Below, one piece after another: positions 18,460 through 27,131 of a stretch of 64,000 nt of DNA. The notes beneath the pieces were generated by a model that ran no database searches, had not been told where the DNA came from, and was given only the letters and a program-made list of their open reading frames with translations. Location of the stretch: positions 248,001 through 312,000 of the forward strand of contig NZ_ABCQ01000001.1 of the NCBI RefSeq assembly GCF_000170855.1, in the 5' to 3' direction. Source of the stretch: Moritella sp. PE36 (GTDB lineage Bacteria; Pseudomonadota; Gammaproteobacteria; Enterobacterales; Moritellaceae). The translations under genes and the position numbers were made by a program. The number at the start of each line of letters is the position of its first letter. Within the stretch, counting starts at the first letter, position 1.

Positions 18460-19535
18460 GCTACCCCAGGGTAGACATCAACTGCACTAAAATTTACCAT
18501 AATACTAAAACGTTGATAAACCGATTAAGTCATAAAGGCATATCAGTAACCCCCGTCACTAAAGTATGTTTAGGCCATCCGATCATTGCTAATACTTTGA
18601 TTAGCGCAGGGGCCAATATGATTGCGGATTCCCGTGTCGAGAATATCGAAAAGATCAGGCAAGCAGGCATTTCATTACCGACTATGCTGATCCGCACTCC
18701 CATGTTAAGTCAAGCTGAAAGCGTTGTTAAGAATTGTAATATCAGCCTTAACAGTGAAATAGCGGTGATTGAACAACTGTCCCTCGTTGCGAGCCAAACA
18801 AATATTATCCATGGCATTATTATCATGGTTGAACTAGGGGATCTGCGGGAAGGTGTAATGCCTAACAACTTATTGGCATTTATCGGTAACATCATTAATT
18901 TACCGAATATTGTAATAAAAGGCATCGGGACAAATTTGGCCTGCCGCTATGGTATATCACCTGATAATGACAAAATGTCGCAACTTTCTGCACTTGCAGA
19001 TGAAGTCGAACAAGCATTTTCTATTCAGTTAGACATTATCTCAGGCGGTAATTCCGCCTCGATTAATTGGGCACTTAATCATGAGGCAAGCAGCCGCATT
19101 AATAACCTACGAATAGGTGAAGCCATTTTCCTCGGTTGCGAGCCATTATATCAAGAGCCAATCGAAGGCTTATTTACCGATGCCATCACGCTCACAGCCG
19201 AAGTTATTGAGTCGAAAGTAAAACCGTCGTTACCTTGGGGGGAGCGAGGAAGAAATGCGTTTGGAGAAAAACCAGCACTCCCAAATAGAGGGGATGTTTC
19301 ACAAGCGCTGCTCGCATTAGGTCGCCTAGATGTGCATGTTGCAGGACTCAAACCGCCAGCAGGCATAACAATTGTGTCATCAACCAGTGATCATCTGGTT
19401 ATTGAAACATCTGGAGAAGCCTTGCTCGTCGGCCAAAAGATACAGTTCAACTTAGACTATGGTGCGGTCTTACTTGCTATGTCCTCGCCTTATATACATA
19501 AATCATTCAGCCATCAAGATTTTGATAAAGAATAG
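18456..19535 (+). CDS. PLP-dependent amino-acid racemase, alanine/ornithine racemase fold
   Basis: 359-residue protein with the alanine-racemase-like TIM barrel. The PLP lysine is in VTPVTKVCLGH near residue 36. Conserved barrel segments include NMIADSRVENI, MVELGDLREGV, NLACRYG, ISGGNSASI and LRIGEAIFLG. It resembles the ornithine-racemase-like branch rather than catabolic alanine racemase. The TTG start lies inside the stop of the DUF1611 gene (TTGA overlap), a sign of translational coupling. Together they probably convert a D-amino acid or an N-acyl form. Substrate unknown. Confidence 0.8.
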   Translation: MSYPRVDINCTKIYHNTKTLINRLSHKGISVTPVTKVCLGHPIIANTLISAGANMIADSRVENIEKIRQAGISLPTMLIRTPMLSQAESVVKNCNISLNSEIAVIEQLSLVASQTNIIHGIIIMVELGDLREGVMPNNLLAFIGNIINLPNIVIKGIGTNLACRYGISPDNDKMSQLSALADEVEQAFSIQLDIISGGNSASINWALNHEASSRINNLRIGEAIFLGCEPLYQEPIEGLFTDAITLTAEVIESKVKPSLPWGERGRNAFGEKPALPNRGDVSQALLALGRLDVHVAGLKPPAGITIVSSTSDHLVIETSGEALLVGQKIQFNLDYGAVLLAMSSPYIHKSFSHQDFDKE

Positions 19536-19596
19536 ATAAACGTAAGGAAAGGTAGCTTAACTTATTTTGAATCAGAAATAAGATAGTGCCAAATAC

Positions 19597-19660
19597 AACA
19601 AAGCCTCAACGTACGTTGAGGCTTTGTCATTTAAAGATGGTGCCCGAGTGCGAACTTGAG
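19597..19660. repeat. Terminator hairpin plus vestigial tRNA-Leu att core
   Basis: A strong hairpin CAAAGCCTCAACG / CGTTGAGGCTTTG is followed from 19638 by TGGTGCCCGAGTGCGAACTT, which matches the 3' end of the tRNA-Leu gene at 53884 with one change over about 20 bases and then diverges. The same hairpin-plus-core layout recurs at 25.2, 28.7, 31.2 and 53.9 kb. It looks like the oldest, decayed boundary of the stacked elements. The remainder of the 19536-19838 spacer shows nothing else. Confidence 0.65.
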
Positions 19661-19838
19661 ATGGAATACTGAAGTAATAAAGTTAATTCACCTTATTTAG
19701 GTGTCCAATTTTATAAAACCACAGCAAAGATGATAATCTTGTTTTCATTGTGGGCCAGGATTGTCGGTGCACAATAATTTTTTGGGTTGGCTATTAAATT
19801 ATAAATCTTAAGGAACCGTCGACAAGGTGATTAAAAAG

Positions 19839-20324
19839 ATGTTTTTGGCTTTATTCCTATTGATGTTTGTTGCTGTGCTACTAGCCTTAGCTGGTGTTGG
19901 CCGCTACGTAAATTTCAATACTCAGCAAGGTCCAGCGGTTGATCGTGCGTATATTGATGGTCTAGTGACGAGTCGGCATAGCGACAACAGTGTAGAATTA
20001 TTTTTTCGTTCTAATACGCCGACGAATAGACATCAAAATTTTATTATTTTTCATCTTAGCGAAAAACAGTATGCGTTGTGGCGAGCAGGTAAACTGCAAC
20101 CAATAGCGAATTTTAATACCGACTTTGATCAGAGCTACGGGATTTTTGCACAATCCTATGGTGGCATAAGAAAATGGGTAAGCTATGTCGATGCACAATA
20201 TTTAGTGTTAGCCGTACCGACCCGTTATGTTGCGTTTATAGACTATTATTTACGTTGGTATCGGCCAACTGAAGCAAAAAAACGGCTTGATGCCAGTAAT
20301 TATTATTTACAGCCTGTCGATTAA
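19839..20324 (+). CDS. Hypothetical membrane-anchored protein
   Basis: Protein of 161 residues with one N-terminal hydrophobic segment (LALFLLMFVAVLLALAGVG) and a soluble remainder rich in aromatic residues, probably facing the periplasm. I do not recognise the family. The ATG at 19839 has AAGGTG at 19824-19829; a GTG at 19827 in the same frame is the alternative. It lies alone between the vestigial att core at 19.64 kb and the truncated right-end repeat at 20.42 kb, so it may be cargo of an old small element. Confidence 0.6.
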   Translation: MFLALFLLMFVAVLLALAGVGRYVNFNTQQGPAVDRAYIDGLVTSRHSDNSVELFFRSNTPTNRHQNFIIFHLSEKQYALWRAGKLQPIANFNTDFDQSYGIFAQSYGGIRKWVSYVDAQYLVLAVPTRYVAFIDYYLRWYRPTEAKKRLDASNYYLQPVD

Positions 20325-20421
20325 ATAGTGCTAATCAGCGGAATGTCATATACCACCAATCTCGTTACACATATCCAATCACCACTGATGGCACGACTGA
20401 TGTGTTATCAGCGTTAATAGA

Positions 20422-20486
20422 TAACCACCAGAAAAACTAACAATCTTCAAAGTACCGGATACAACAAAGCCCCAACATACGTTTAG
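20422..20486. repeat. Truncated copy of the element right-end repeat
   Basis: The segment from ATAACCACCAG through AACTAACAATCTTCAAAGTA, then GGATACAACAAAGCCCCAAC, matches the right-end repeats at 25.17, 28.52, 31.01 and 53.63 kb. It stops before a tRNA core. It shares with the 25.1 kb copy the short form, lacking about 190 bases present in the other three. Confidence 0.7.
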
Positions 20487-20537
20487 ATCCTGATTATAAA
20501 GCTAAACATTATTAATCGAATGTATTCGACGAGACCA

Positions 20538-20849
20538 TCACCCTAGGTTTCTGATCAACGCAGCCATAACAATGCCAGCAGTGATGGCAATTAAAGGTCT
20601 TTTTATGATTAACGTGCCAAACACTGTCACCAATAGTGCTACTTTGGCGCCCATGTCTCCCCTGATAAACATTGGAGCAATGATTGCCACAAGCACAGAC
20701 CCCGACATTGCAGCGATAAACTGTTGAACACGATAGTTGATGGGAATATACGACATCACAAAGATACCACCCCAGCGCGTCAATACCGTCACTGCGACCA
20801 TTATCAGTACGATAGTCAGGACCCCAAAATCTGAAGTATCAATCATCAT
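20538..20849 (-). CDS. azlD: AzlD-family branched-chain amino-acid exporter small subunit
   Basis: Inner-membrane protein of 103 residues with four hydrophobic helices. ILTRWGGIFVMSYIP-like residues near 24-37 and the TLIIKRPL segment match the AzlD family. AzlD works with AzlC to export branched-chain amino acids. The gene overlaps the azlC 3' end by 11 bp on the same strand, the usual arrangement. A LysR-type gene lies divergently on the far side of azlC but is broken. Confidence 0.85.
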   Translation of the reverse strand: MMIDTSDFGVLTIVLIMVAVTVLTRWGGIFVMSYIPINYRVQQFIAAMSGSVLVAIIAPMFIRGDMGAKVALLVTVFGTLIIKRPLIAITAGIVMAALIRNLG

Positions 20850-21564
20850 TATTTTTCTCCCCGATTAAAATTCCTATCACGCCACCTGTTAATGCCCCGA
20901 CAATGATATGACTGTTTTCGAGTAAATATAAATAGGCAGCAATGGATGATGCCGCGGCTCCCATCCATATCAAAAATGTCTTACTCTCCTTTTTCCCTTC
21001 CAACACCATTGTTAAGAGAAAACACCCCATCACCATATCAACACCAAAGACCGACGGATTATGTATCGCATTGCCAAAATAGAAGCCAATCCAGGTGCCG
21101 ATAATCCAAAATAACCAAAGTGCAATGCCTCCTCCTAAAAGAAGACCAAGTCCTTTGGAAGAATCATTAAGACTAAAAGCACGCATGGATATTGCCCAAT
21201 TAGCATCTGAAGCAACTAACATAACGCCATAACGTGTCGCAGGTTTCAGATGTTGAATATAGGGGTAAAGCGTTGCCCCAATAAGCAAATGTCTCGCATT
21301 GATTGCAAATACGGTGATCGCTAGTGGAAGCACCGGGACTTGAGTCCCCCAGAGTTCTAAAACCCCAAACTGTGATGCCCCCGCAAAGACAAACGTACTC
21401 ATTAATATCGCTGCTGATTGATTCAGTCCTGCTTGCGAAGCCGCTAAGCCAAAAGCCACACCAAATACCAATACAAACAGAGATATAGGAATTAAACTGA
21501 TAAAACCTGCTTTTACTGCATTCAATTCAAATTTCAATTCGTTTGTGTGCATCTTAAAAACCAT
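20839..21564 (-). CDS. azlC: AzlC-family branched-chain amino-acid permease
   Basis: Inner-membrane exporter subunit of 241 residues with multiple hydrophobic helices. The segment PISLFVLVFGVAFGLAASQA followed by FVFAGASQFGVLELWG is diagnostic for AzlC. It is translated ahead of azlD with an 11-bp overlap. A second ATG four codons in is a possible start. The 95-bp gap to the divergent LysR pseudogene would contain both promoters; loss of that regulator may have changed expression of this pair. The genes lie inside the old portion of the tRNA-Leu-associated zone, so they may be acquired. Confidence 0.88.
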   Translation of the reverse strand: MVFKMHTNELKFELNAVKAGFISLIPISLFVLVFGVAFGLAASQAGLNQSAAILMSTFVFAGASQFGVLELWGTQVPVLPLAITVFAINARHLLIGATLYPYIQHLKPATRYGVMLVASDANWAISMRAFSLNDSSKGLGLLLGGGIALWLFWIIGTWIGFYFGNAIHNPSVFGVDMVMGCFLLTMVLEGKKESKTFLIWMGAAASSIAAYLYLLENSHIIVGALTGGVIGILIGEKNNDD

Positions 21565-21659
21565 AACCTCTCATTATTAAATCCTATCGAGATAATGGAC
21601 TAGAATCACAATCTCGAAAAGCGCATAATTCAGAACCACCCCATGCGAAAATCAAATAC

Positions 21660-22526
21660 ATGAGTAATCAGGACTTTCAGATTGATTGGTTAAAAAGTTT
21701 TGTCGCTATCGTTGATACTGGCTCTTTATCGAACGCGACGATGTCCGTTCATCGTTCACAGTCCGCCGTTAGTATGCAGCTGAAAAAGCTAGAGAATGCT
21801 GCCGGATGCAAATTACTGGTTAGAGGAAGTCGACACAGTGAATTGACATCAGAAGGACAAAAATTTTTGGGTTATGCCAGACGAATTCTCGACTTACACT
21901 CTGAAGCGCAAGCGGCGTTTCATGGGGAAGAGTTGGTCGGTCAGGTCAAGTTAGGGGTTCCCGACGACTATGCAGCCAAGTACCTGACACCGGTACTGAA
22001 AAACTTCGCCCCAAGATTTGGTGGTGTTGAAATAGAATTGTATTGTGAACAGTCCACTTCTCTCATTCCTCGAATCGAGAGTAATGACCTAGATTTAGTC
22101 TTAGTATCCAGAGATAACGCCAATCGGGGAACGTTACTCTTTCATGAGCCGATGGTCTGGGTCGGAGCCTCACAATTTTAAACCTGGAGGCGGGATCCTC
22201 TTCCCATCGCTGTGTATGAAAGTACCAGTCTTGCGAAGAAAAGTGCAATTAACTCACTCGCTTTACAGGGAAGACGATATAAGGTTGTGTACAACAGCTC
22301 CAGCCTTGCAGGTCAGATCGCAGCGGTTGAAAGCGGACTGGCGATAGCGGTATTGACTCAGTGCAGTGTTCCCCCGCACCTCGATATATTGGGGAAAGAA
22401 CATGGACTCGGGCCGTTAGAACCGATGGAGGTAGCCGTGTATCGGAGCAAAAAATCTCAGGGCTCAAAAGCGGTCGATTACCTTCATGACTTATTAATCA
22501 AGACTCTCAGAATTTCGCCTTTATAA
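21660..22526 (+). pseudogene. LysR-family regulator broken by an in-frame stop
   Basis: The 5' part (to 22178) has a LysR helix-turn-helix (DWLKSFVAIVDTGSLSNATM, then HRSQSAVSMQLKKLE) and the first effector-domain lobe. A TAA at 22179-22181 interrupts it after VGASQF. The same frame continues without any shift (TWRRDPLPIAVYESTSLAKK) through the second lobe to a stop at 22526, giving a family-typical total of 289 codons. So it is a point nonsense mutation, not a frameshift. A GTG at 22212 could restart translation but only of the second lobe. Being divergent to azlC, it was probably the azlCD regulator. Confidence 0.85.
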
Positions 22527-23057
22527 CGGCAGATAAGCACAAGACTTGGCGCGGTGACATGGTTAGGCCTCGTGAGTACTCAATGAGAACGTAATAATAA
22601 ACATTTATTACCCGTCTTACCTGATAGACATTTTAAACCGATGATTTCTGTATCGGATGCTTCTAATTTTGTTGATGATAAATTTATTGGGTTAACGGGA
22701 AAGTATTTTAAATTGGCATTGATTAATTTTAATCTTAATTTATTGGTAATAATGGCAGTGAGATTAGTAATATGTTCTTGAAGATGAGTTAGATACGTTT
22801 AGTTATATCGTGAATACCCAATCCAAAGCCCCCCCTGTACGTGCATTTTCCTTTGGTTGTACCTAAAGATGTGTATTTTAAAATATTTTAAAATACATTA
22901 AAGTTCGAGTGAAAAGACGCCATATAAACCAAAAATACCTCGTAATTCGTTGTAATACACAGCAAATACACTATAAATACGTCAGTTAGACTGAAAGTAT
23001 ATTGCGGATAATTTTAGGCTCGGCACCGATTGGGACTGTTATTAAAGGAATTCATTA
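22527..23057. other. Gene-less stretch holding an integrase relic and MCP promoter
   Basis: 531 bases with no intact gene. The middle is an integrase fragment (listed separately). The right third is AT-rich and should hold the promoter of the chemoreceptor gene; GGAATT at 23048-23053 acts as its ribosome site. Confidence 0.5.
22590..22805 (-). pseudogene. Relic of a tyrosine integrase 5' end
   Basis: This stretch aligns by eye with the 5' coding region and leader of the integrase at 47604-48809. Shared words include GATTTCTGTATCGGAT and ATATGTTCTTGAAGATG, followed by GTTAGATACG. It corresponds to roughly the first 45 codons plus the upstream leader, with many substitutions and stops. The rest of the gene is missing. 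It shows that an earlier related element once occupied this part of the tRNA-Leu zone. Confidence 0.8.
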
Positions 23058-25028
23058 ATGTTAAACCTAGAGAATCGCTCGATCTTTAATGTTCGCTATT
23101 GGAGCTTAAAAACCAAATTAACGTTAGCTTTCTTATTTGTGGGCCTGTTACCCGCATTGATTGTTACTACGATTAGCACGTTGAAATCTTCAACCAATAT
23201 TGAGTATCAAGTATCGCAATCCCTGCAAGCGATTAACCAAATCAAACGCGCTCAACTTGAAACTTTTTTTAGTGAACGCCACGCTGATATTCAGATACTC
23301 GCCAATACGGTTCCGAACTTAGATGAGCATAGTTACGATGTCTATTTCACTGATTACATCAAGCTGTATGGTTACTACGACCTATTTTTGATTGATGCAC
23401 AGGGCCTAATTTATTACACCCAAGCAAAAGAGGCCGATTATCAGACCAATATTTTAACTGGTCAATATGCCAGTTCTAATTTAGGCACGCTGATTCAACA
23501 AGTTAAACAGTCAGGCAGCTATGGCATCATTGATTACCAACCTTATGCGCCAAGTAATGACGAACCCGCTGCATTTATCGCTATCCCCATCCAGGGCAGC
23601 GACATAATATTAGCACTGCAAATTTCCAGCGAAGGTACCAATAAGATAATGGGTTTACGTGATGGCATGGGTGAAACAGGCGAAAGTTATCTGGTTGGTG
23701 AAGATAAATTGATGCGTTCTGATTCATATCTGGATCCAACCAGCCACTCCCTAAAGGCAAGCTTTGCCGGAAACGTCACAAATAATGGTGTTGATACCGA
23801 CGCGGTTAACCGTGCCTTAAATGGCGAGAAAGGTGTAGCGACGATTAAAGATTACAACGGCAATCTGGTTCTATCTGCTTATGACAGTATTACAATCGGC
23901 GATTTTCGTTGGGTTATTATCAGTGAAATGGACGACGCAGAAGCACTCGCTTCGGTTAAACAAGGCACATTACTTTCTGTATTGCTTATTGCAGGCTCTG
24001 CAGTCATTGTCGCCTTGATTGGATTTTTCTTTGCCCAAAAAATAGCGAACCCTATCATTGCTGCCGCCTCGATTGCGGATAAAGTGGCCGCAGGCGATCT
24101 TACTGCTAATATCACAGTACATGCGCATGATGAAGTTGGCACACTGCAAACCGCTTTACATACCATGATCAACAATCTACGAGCAATGATTTTAGAATTG
24201 TCGAATGTGGCAGTGCAACAAGGTACGACAGCCACAGAACTCGCATCAGTAACCGAAGAAACCAGCGCTGCGGTTACAGAGCAGCAGTCACAAACAATGC
24301 AAGTTGTCGCCGCTACAACAGAAATGAGCGCGACGATCAGAGAAATTGCCAGCACCACAGCCACGGCCTCTAATATTTGCGAAGAGATTCAGCGTAAATC
24401 GAAACAAGGCGCAGCGCATATAGAGAGCACCTATAGTGCATTAGTTGCCCTCGGTGAAACAACGCAAACCACTGCCGAGCAGGTGGCCACACTACGTCAA
24501 GACTCAGACAGGATTGTTAATGTGTTGGGGGTGATTAAGCAAATAGCCGATCAAACTAATCTGTTAGCGTTAAATGCAGCGATTGAAGCGGCTCGAGCGG
24601 GAGAGCAAGGCCGTGGGTTTGCCGTGGTTGCCGATGAAGTGCGTAATCTTGCACAATCGACACAGAAATCGACAATAGAAATAGACGTTATTATCGAAGC
24701 CATTGTGAAGAGTAGTAATGCCGCTGTAGAAACAATGACAGCCAATGTTGAACAGACCACCAGAGTGCAAGAAATTGCCAATCAAGCAAATCAGATCAAT
24801 AGTGAGGTCGCGGCCGAGGTCAATGGTATCTTTGATATAGTGGTCCAGATTGCCACCGCAACCGAACAACAAACCATGACCATTGATGAGATAGCGCAAA
24901 ACATTGAAGCGATCAATACAGGCACTACTGAAACAGAACTAGCGGTCAGACATATTGCTGAATCGAGCCATGAGTTATCACGCATGGCGAACGTTTTAAA
25001 TGATGAAGCACAAAAATTCACATTGTAA
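23058..25028 (+). CDS. Methyl-accepting chemotaxis protein
   Basis: Transmembrane chemoreceptor of 656 residues. A first membrane span lies at about 19-40, then a periplasmic sensor of about 260 residues (Cache-like), a second span at about 305-327, a HAMP domain ([20 protein letters not shown]) and a long cytoplasmic coiled coil. The signalling tip holds [20 protein letters not shown], the CheA/CheW contact. Ligand unknown. It is a single gene with Shine-Dalgarno AAGGAATT. It sits in the old part of the tRNA-Leu zone, next to an integrase relic, so it could be past cargo. Confidence 0.93.
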   Translation: MLNLENRSIFNVRYWSLKTKLTLAFLFVGLLPALIVTTISTLKSSTNIEYQVSQSLQAINQIKRAQLETFFSERHADIQILANTVPNLDEHSYDVYFTDYIKLYGYYDLFLIDAQGLIYYTQAKEADYQTNILTGQYASSNLGTLIQQVKQSGSYGIIDYQPYAPSNDEPAAFIAIPIQGSDIILALQISSEGTNKIMGLRDGMGETGESYLVGEDKLMRSDSYLDPTSHSLKASFAGNVTNNGVDTDAVNRALNGEKGVATIKDYNGNLVLSAYDSITIGDFRWVIISEMDDAEALASVKQGTLLSVLLIAGSAVIVALIGFFFAQKIANPIIAAASIADKVAAGDLTANITVHAHDEVGTLQTALHTMINNLRAMILELSNVAVQQGTTATELASVTEETSAAVTEQQSQTMQVVAATTEMSATIREIASTTATASNICEEIQRKSKQGAAHIESTYSALVALGETTQTTAEQVATLRQDSDRIVNVLGVIKQIADQTNLLALNAAIEAARAGEQGRGFAVVADEVRNLAQSTQKSTIEIDVIIEAIVKSSNAAVETMTANVEQTTRVQEIANQANQINSEVAAEVNGIFDIVVQIATATEQQTMTIDEIAQNIEAINTGTTETELAVRHIAESSHELSRMANVLNDEAQKFTL

Positions 25029-25098
25029 GGGTCGTATAAGTTACAACATAAATGCTTATACTCTGAATTTAACCATCATACCGTAGTATACAGCGGCT

Positions 25099-25126
25099 TG
25101 AAAGGTCGCATTGATGCGACCTTTCA
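25099..25126 (+). terminator. Hairpin after the chemoreceptor gene
   Basis: Perfect 13-bp inverted repeat TGAAAGGTCGCAT / ATGCGACCTTTCA separated by two bases. There is no T run after it, so it is an unusual or rho-assisted terminator at best. Confidence 0.5.
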
Positions 25127-25136
25127 GCACTCCTTC

Positions 25137-25360
25137 CCCTAACCTAACACCATGCTAATACTGCAACAGACAACCACCAGCAAAACTAACAATCTTCAAA
25201 GTACAGGATACAACAAAGCCCCAACATATGTTGAGGCTTCATCACTTAAATATGGTGCCCGAGGACGGACTTGACCGTCACTCCTTTCGGAAGCGGATTT
25301 TAAATTCCTCGAGACACCTTTCAGTAATTATAAATCTTTGGATCCGGTTAGATTACTCGC
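25137..25360. repeat. Element boundary: right-end repeat, tRNA-Leu core, left-end repeat
   Basis: The left part (25137-25252) is the short form of the right-end repeat. From 25253 a partial tRNA-Leu 3' half (TGGTGCCCGAGGACGGACTT and on to GCGGATTTTAAAT) differs at several positions from the tRNA at 53884. From about 25310 the left-end repeat follows, related to those at 28810 and 31302. This copy is the most diverged of the three interior boundaries, hence probably the oldest. The 25029-25376 spacer contains nothing else besides the hairpin at 25099. Confidence 0.85.
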
Positions 25361-25376
25361 TACATGATGTTAAAAC

Positions 25377-25520
25377 TTAAGCACGTTTTTTCGTTCCTCC
25401 CTGAACCGCTTTGAATCTCGGGTTAGCTTTGCAAATAACATAAACACGACCACGACGTTTCACAATCTGGCAATCAGGGTGTCTCTGCTTGGCGCTTTTA
25501 AGTGAGCTTAAAACCTTCAT
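25377..25520 (-). CDS. rpmJ2: Ribosomal protein L36, zinc-free paralogue (L36B)
   Basis: 47-residue protein with [20 protein letters not shown], then [20 protein letters not shown], the L36B (YkgO) pattern. The four-ligand zinc ribbon of ordinary L36 is absent (only two cysteines). Such paralogues replace zinc-binding L36 in the large ribosomal subunit under zinc starvation. The start codon is one base after the L31B stop, and a Zur-like palindrome precedes the pair. The gene lies immediately inside an att boundary of the tRNA-Leu zone, an unusual place for a ribosomal gene. Confidence 0.93.
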   Translation of the reverse strand: MKVLSSLKSAKQRHPDCQIVKRRGRVYVICKANPRFKAVQGGTKKRA

Positions 25521-25521
25521 A

Positions 25522-25782
25522 TCAAACCTCCTTTTGACTCTTTAATCCACCAAAGCGGCGATTAAACTGTGCCACACGACCATCACTTTGGATCGTTTTT
25601 TGTTTGCCCGTATAAAAAGGATGCGATTCGCTGGATACATCCAGTGGTACATATGGATATGTAATGCCCTCAATTTCTACAGTTCGATTAGTTTTCAACG
25701 TAGAACCGACAATAAAATATTTATCTACTGCTATATCGTGAAAAGCGACTTTTTGATAATCCGGGTGTATACCTTGTTTCAT
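25522..25782 (-). CDS. rpmE2: Ribosomal protein L31, zinc-free paralogue (L31B)
   Basis: 86-residue protein opening [20 protein letters not shown] and containing [20 protein letters not shown], the L31B (YkgM) pattern. The CxxC zinc-binding cysteines of ordinary L31 are missing. It is expected to displace L31 when zinc is scarce, freeing ribosomal zinc. I start at ATG 25782 with AAGG five bases upstream; a TTG four codons earlier is possible. It is first of a two-gene operon with L36B, under a Zur-like palindrome 14 bp upstream. Confidence 0.93.
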   Translation of the reverse strand: MKQGIHPDYQKVAFHDIAVDKYFIVGSTLKTNRTVEIEGITYPYVPLDVSSESHPFYTGKQKTIQSDGRVAQFNRRFGGLKSQKEV

Positions 25783-25796
25783 TACGACCTTCAAGC

Positions 25797-25814
25797 GTTA
25801 TGTTATAACATAAC
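25797..25814 (-). promoter_or_regulatory. Zur-type operator
   Basis: GTTATGTTATAACATAAC is a perfect 18-bp palindrome of the gammaproteobacterial Zur style, just upstream of the L31B/L36B operon. Zur with zinc would repress the operon. The palindrome is seen directly; the regulator is inferred from known regulation of these paralogues. Confidence 0.8.
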
Positions 25815-25937
25815 ACCCAGTCTACCCGGTTATTAATGAGAATCAATAGCAATTATAATTAATCTATATTTACGGCCATTGAATTTACCGTTAAAAATTA
25901 CCGTATAACTTCTTGCGAAATAATAATCAATAAAGTA

Positions 25938-25977
25938 CTAAAACCTGTTTTAGGTCGTCCTAAATCCTGTTTTAGGG
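25938..25977. promoter_or_regulatory. Two phased palindromes upstream of the hydrolase gene
   Basis: CTAAAACCTGTTTTAG (25938-25953) and CCTAAATCCTGTTTTAGG (25959-25976) are near-identical palindromes with centres 22 bp apart, two helical turns. They lie about 65 bp upstream of the secreted hydrolase gene and are a good candidate for a pair of dimer-binding sites of a repressor or activator. Confidence 0.55.
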
Positions 25978-26040
25978 CGTTTGTAATCATGATTATTGAC
26001 ATACTGGTGCCTCTTTTAGTCTAAATCAGGAGTTATTCAA

Positions 26041-27078
26041 GTGAAATTATCCGCCGTACTTATTATCATATTTCTATGTATTATTAAGGTAGCCTCTGCC
26101 TGCTCTGTTGGGTTTCAGCAGTTCCAGTTAAGTGATAATGTGAGTCGTCCGTTAGATGTCACTATCTGGTACCCCACCTCACAAAATTCAGCATCAATAT
26201 CAGTATCCGAAAATATTGCTTTTGTAGGTACTAAAGTAATCAAGAATGCCTCGCTCCCCCCAAAAAAACACCCCCTTGTATTGCTATCGCATGGGTATCG
26301 CGGCAGCTGGCGAAATCTAAACTGGCTAGCAAATGAATTGGCAATAAAAGGTTTTGTGGTTGCAGCTCCCAACCATCCTGGCACCACAACGTTTGACCAT
26401 TCTGCATTGCAAGCATCGCAGTGGTGGCAACGTCCTCACGATTTGGTGCGTGTATTAGATCACCTACTGGAAGATACTGCTTGGCGCACCGTGATTGATA
26501 CGGAAAGCGTGTCTGCTATCGGTCACTCGATGGGAGGCTGGAGCGTCATGCAGTTAGTCGGCGCAAAATTTGACCGCAACACGTTTCAAAAGCAGTGTCG
26601 GCTGTATCCCAATCCCAGAACCTGTGGCCTAGGAAACGAGCTTGGACTAACTTCACCACAGCCTGGAGAGCCCAAATCCTTTAACTTCTATGATCCTAGA
26701 ATCAAAAAAGCAATAATTTTAGATCTAGGTCTAGCACGAAGCTTCTCTATAGAAAGTATGAGTAAGGTGAATACACCTGTACTGATTTTAGGTGCGGGGA
26801 TCGATATAGGGGATTTACCCCAAACAATGGAATCCGGTTATCTGGCCGAACATCTACCATTATTTAACCGCCACTATAAGGTGTATGAACAGGCAATGCA
26901 TTTCAGCTTCATGCAATTATGCAAACCTAATGCAATAGCTCTCATCGAAGAGGAAACACCAGGTGATGGAATTGTGTGTAAGGACGGTGCAGGTATAAAA
27001 AGACAAGAGCTACATACTCAGATCTTTAAGGATATTTTAGGATTCATAACTTATTCACAACAAATTAACCACATGTAA
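26041..27078 (+). CDS. Secreted alpha/beta hydrolase
   Basis: Exported hydrolase of 345 residues. The N-terminus (LSAVLIIIFLCIIKVASACS) is a signal peptide, possibly of lipoprotein type with cysteine in ASAC. The core has SHGYRGSWRN with an oxyanion-hole-like segment, the nucleophile elbow GHSMGG with the catalytic serine, a region with ILGAGIDIGDLP holding the likely acid, and MHFSF with the likely histidine. It resembles dienelactone-hydrolase/PAF-acetylhydrolase-like esterases. GTG start at 26041 with AGGAG eight bases upstream. It converges with the AraC-type regulator gene, and both sit within one att-bounded unit (25.25-28.76 kb). Substrate unknown. Confidence 0.85.
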   Translation: MKLSAVLIIIFLCIIKVASACSVGFQQFQLSDNVSRPLDVTIWYPTSQNSASISVSENIAFVGTKVIKNASLPPKKHPLVLLSHGYRGSWRNLNWLANELAIKGFVVAAPNHPGTTTFDHSALQASQWWQRPHDLVRVLDHLLEDTAWRTVIDTESVSAIGHSMGGWSVMQLVGAKFDRNTFQKQCRLYPNPRTCGLGNELGLTSPQPGEPKSFNFYDPRIKKAIILDLGLARSFSIESMSKVNTPVLILGAGIDIGDLPQTMESGYLAEHLPLFNRHYKVYEQAMHFSFMQLCKPNAIALIEEETPGDGIVCKDGAGIKRQELHTQIFKDILGFITYSQQINHM

Positions 27079-27083
27079 TATAT

Positions 27084-27114
27084 AGGGTACTATCGTCACT
27101 CTGGATAGTACCCT
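27084..27114. terminator. Hairpin between convergent genes
   Basis: Perfect 11-bp stem AGGGTACTATC / GATAGTACCCT with a 9-base loop, located between the convergent hydrolase and AraC genes. No strong T run on either side, but its placement suits a bidirectional terminator. Confidence 0.65.
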
Positions 27115-27131
27115 GTATGAATCTAATATCA

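Noticed and set aside
22179-22212. Frameshift in the LysR gene
   Set aside because: Both halves are in the same frame; the break is a stop codon, not a shift.
25099-25126. Ordinary rho-independent terminator after the chemoreceptor
   Set aside because: The stem is strong but no T tract follows; listed with low confidence only.
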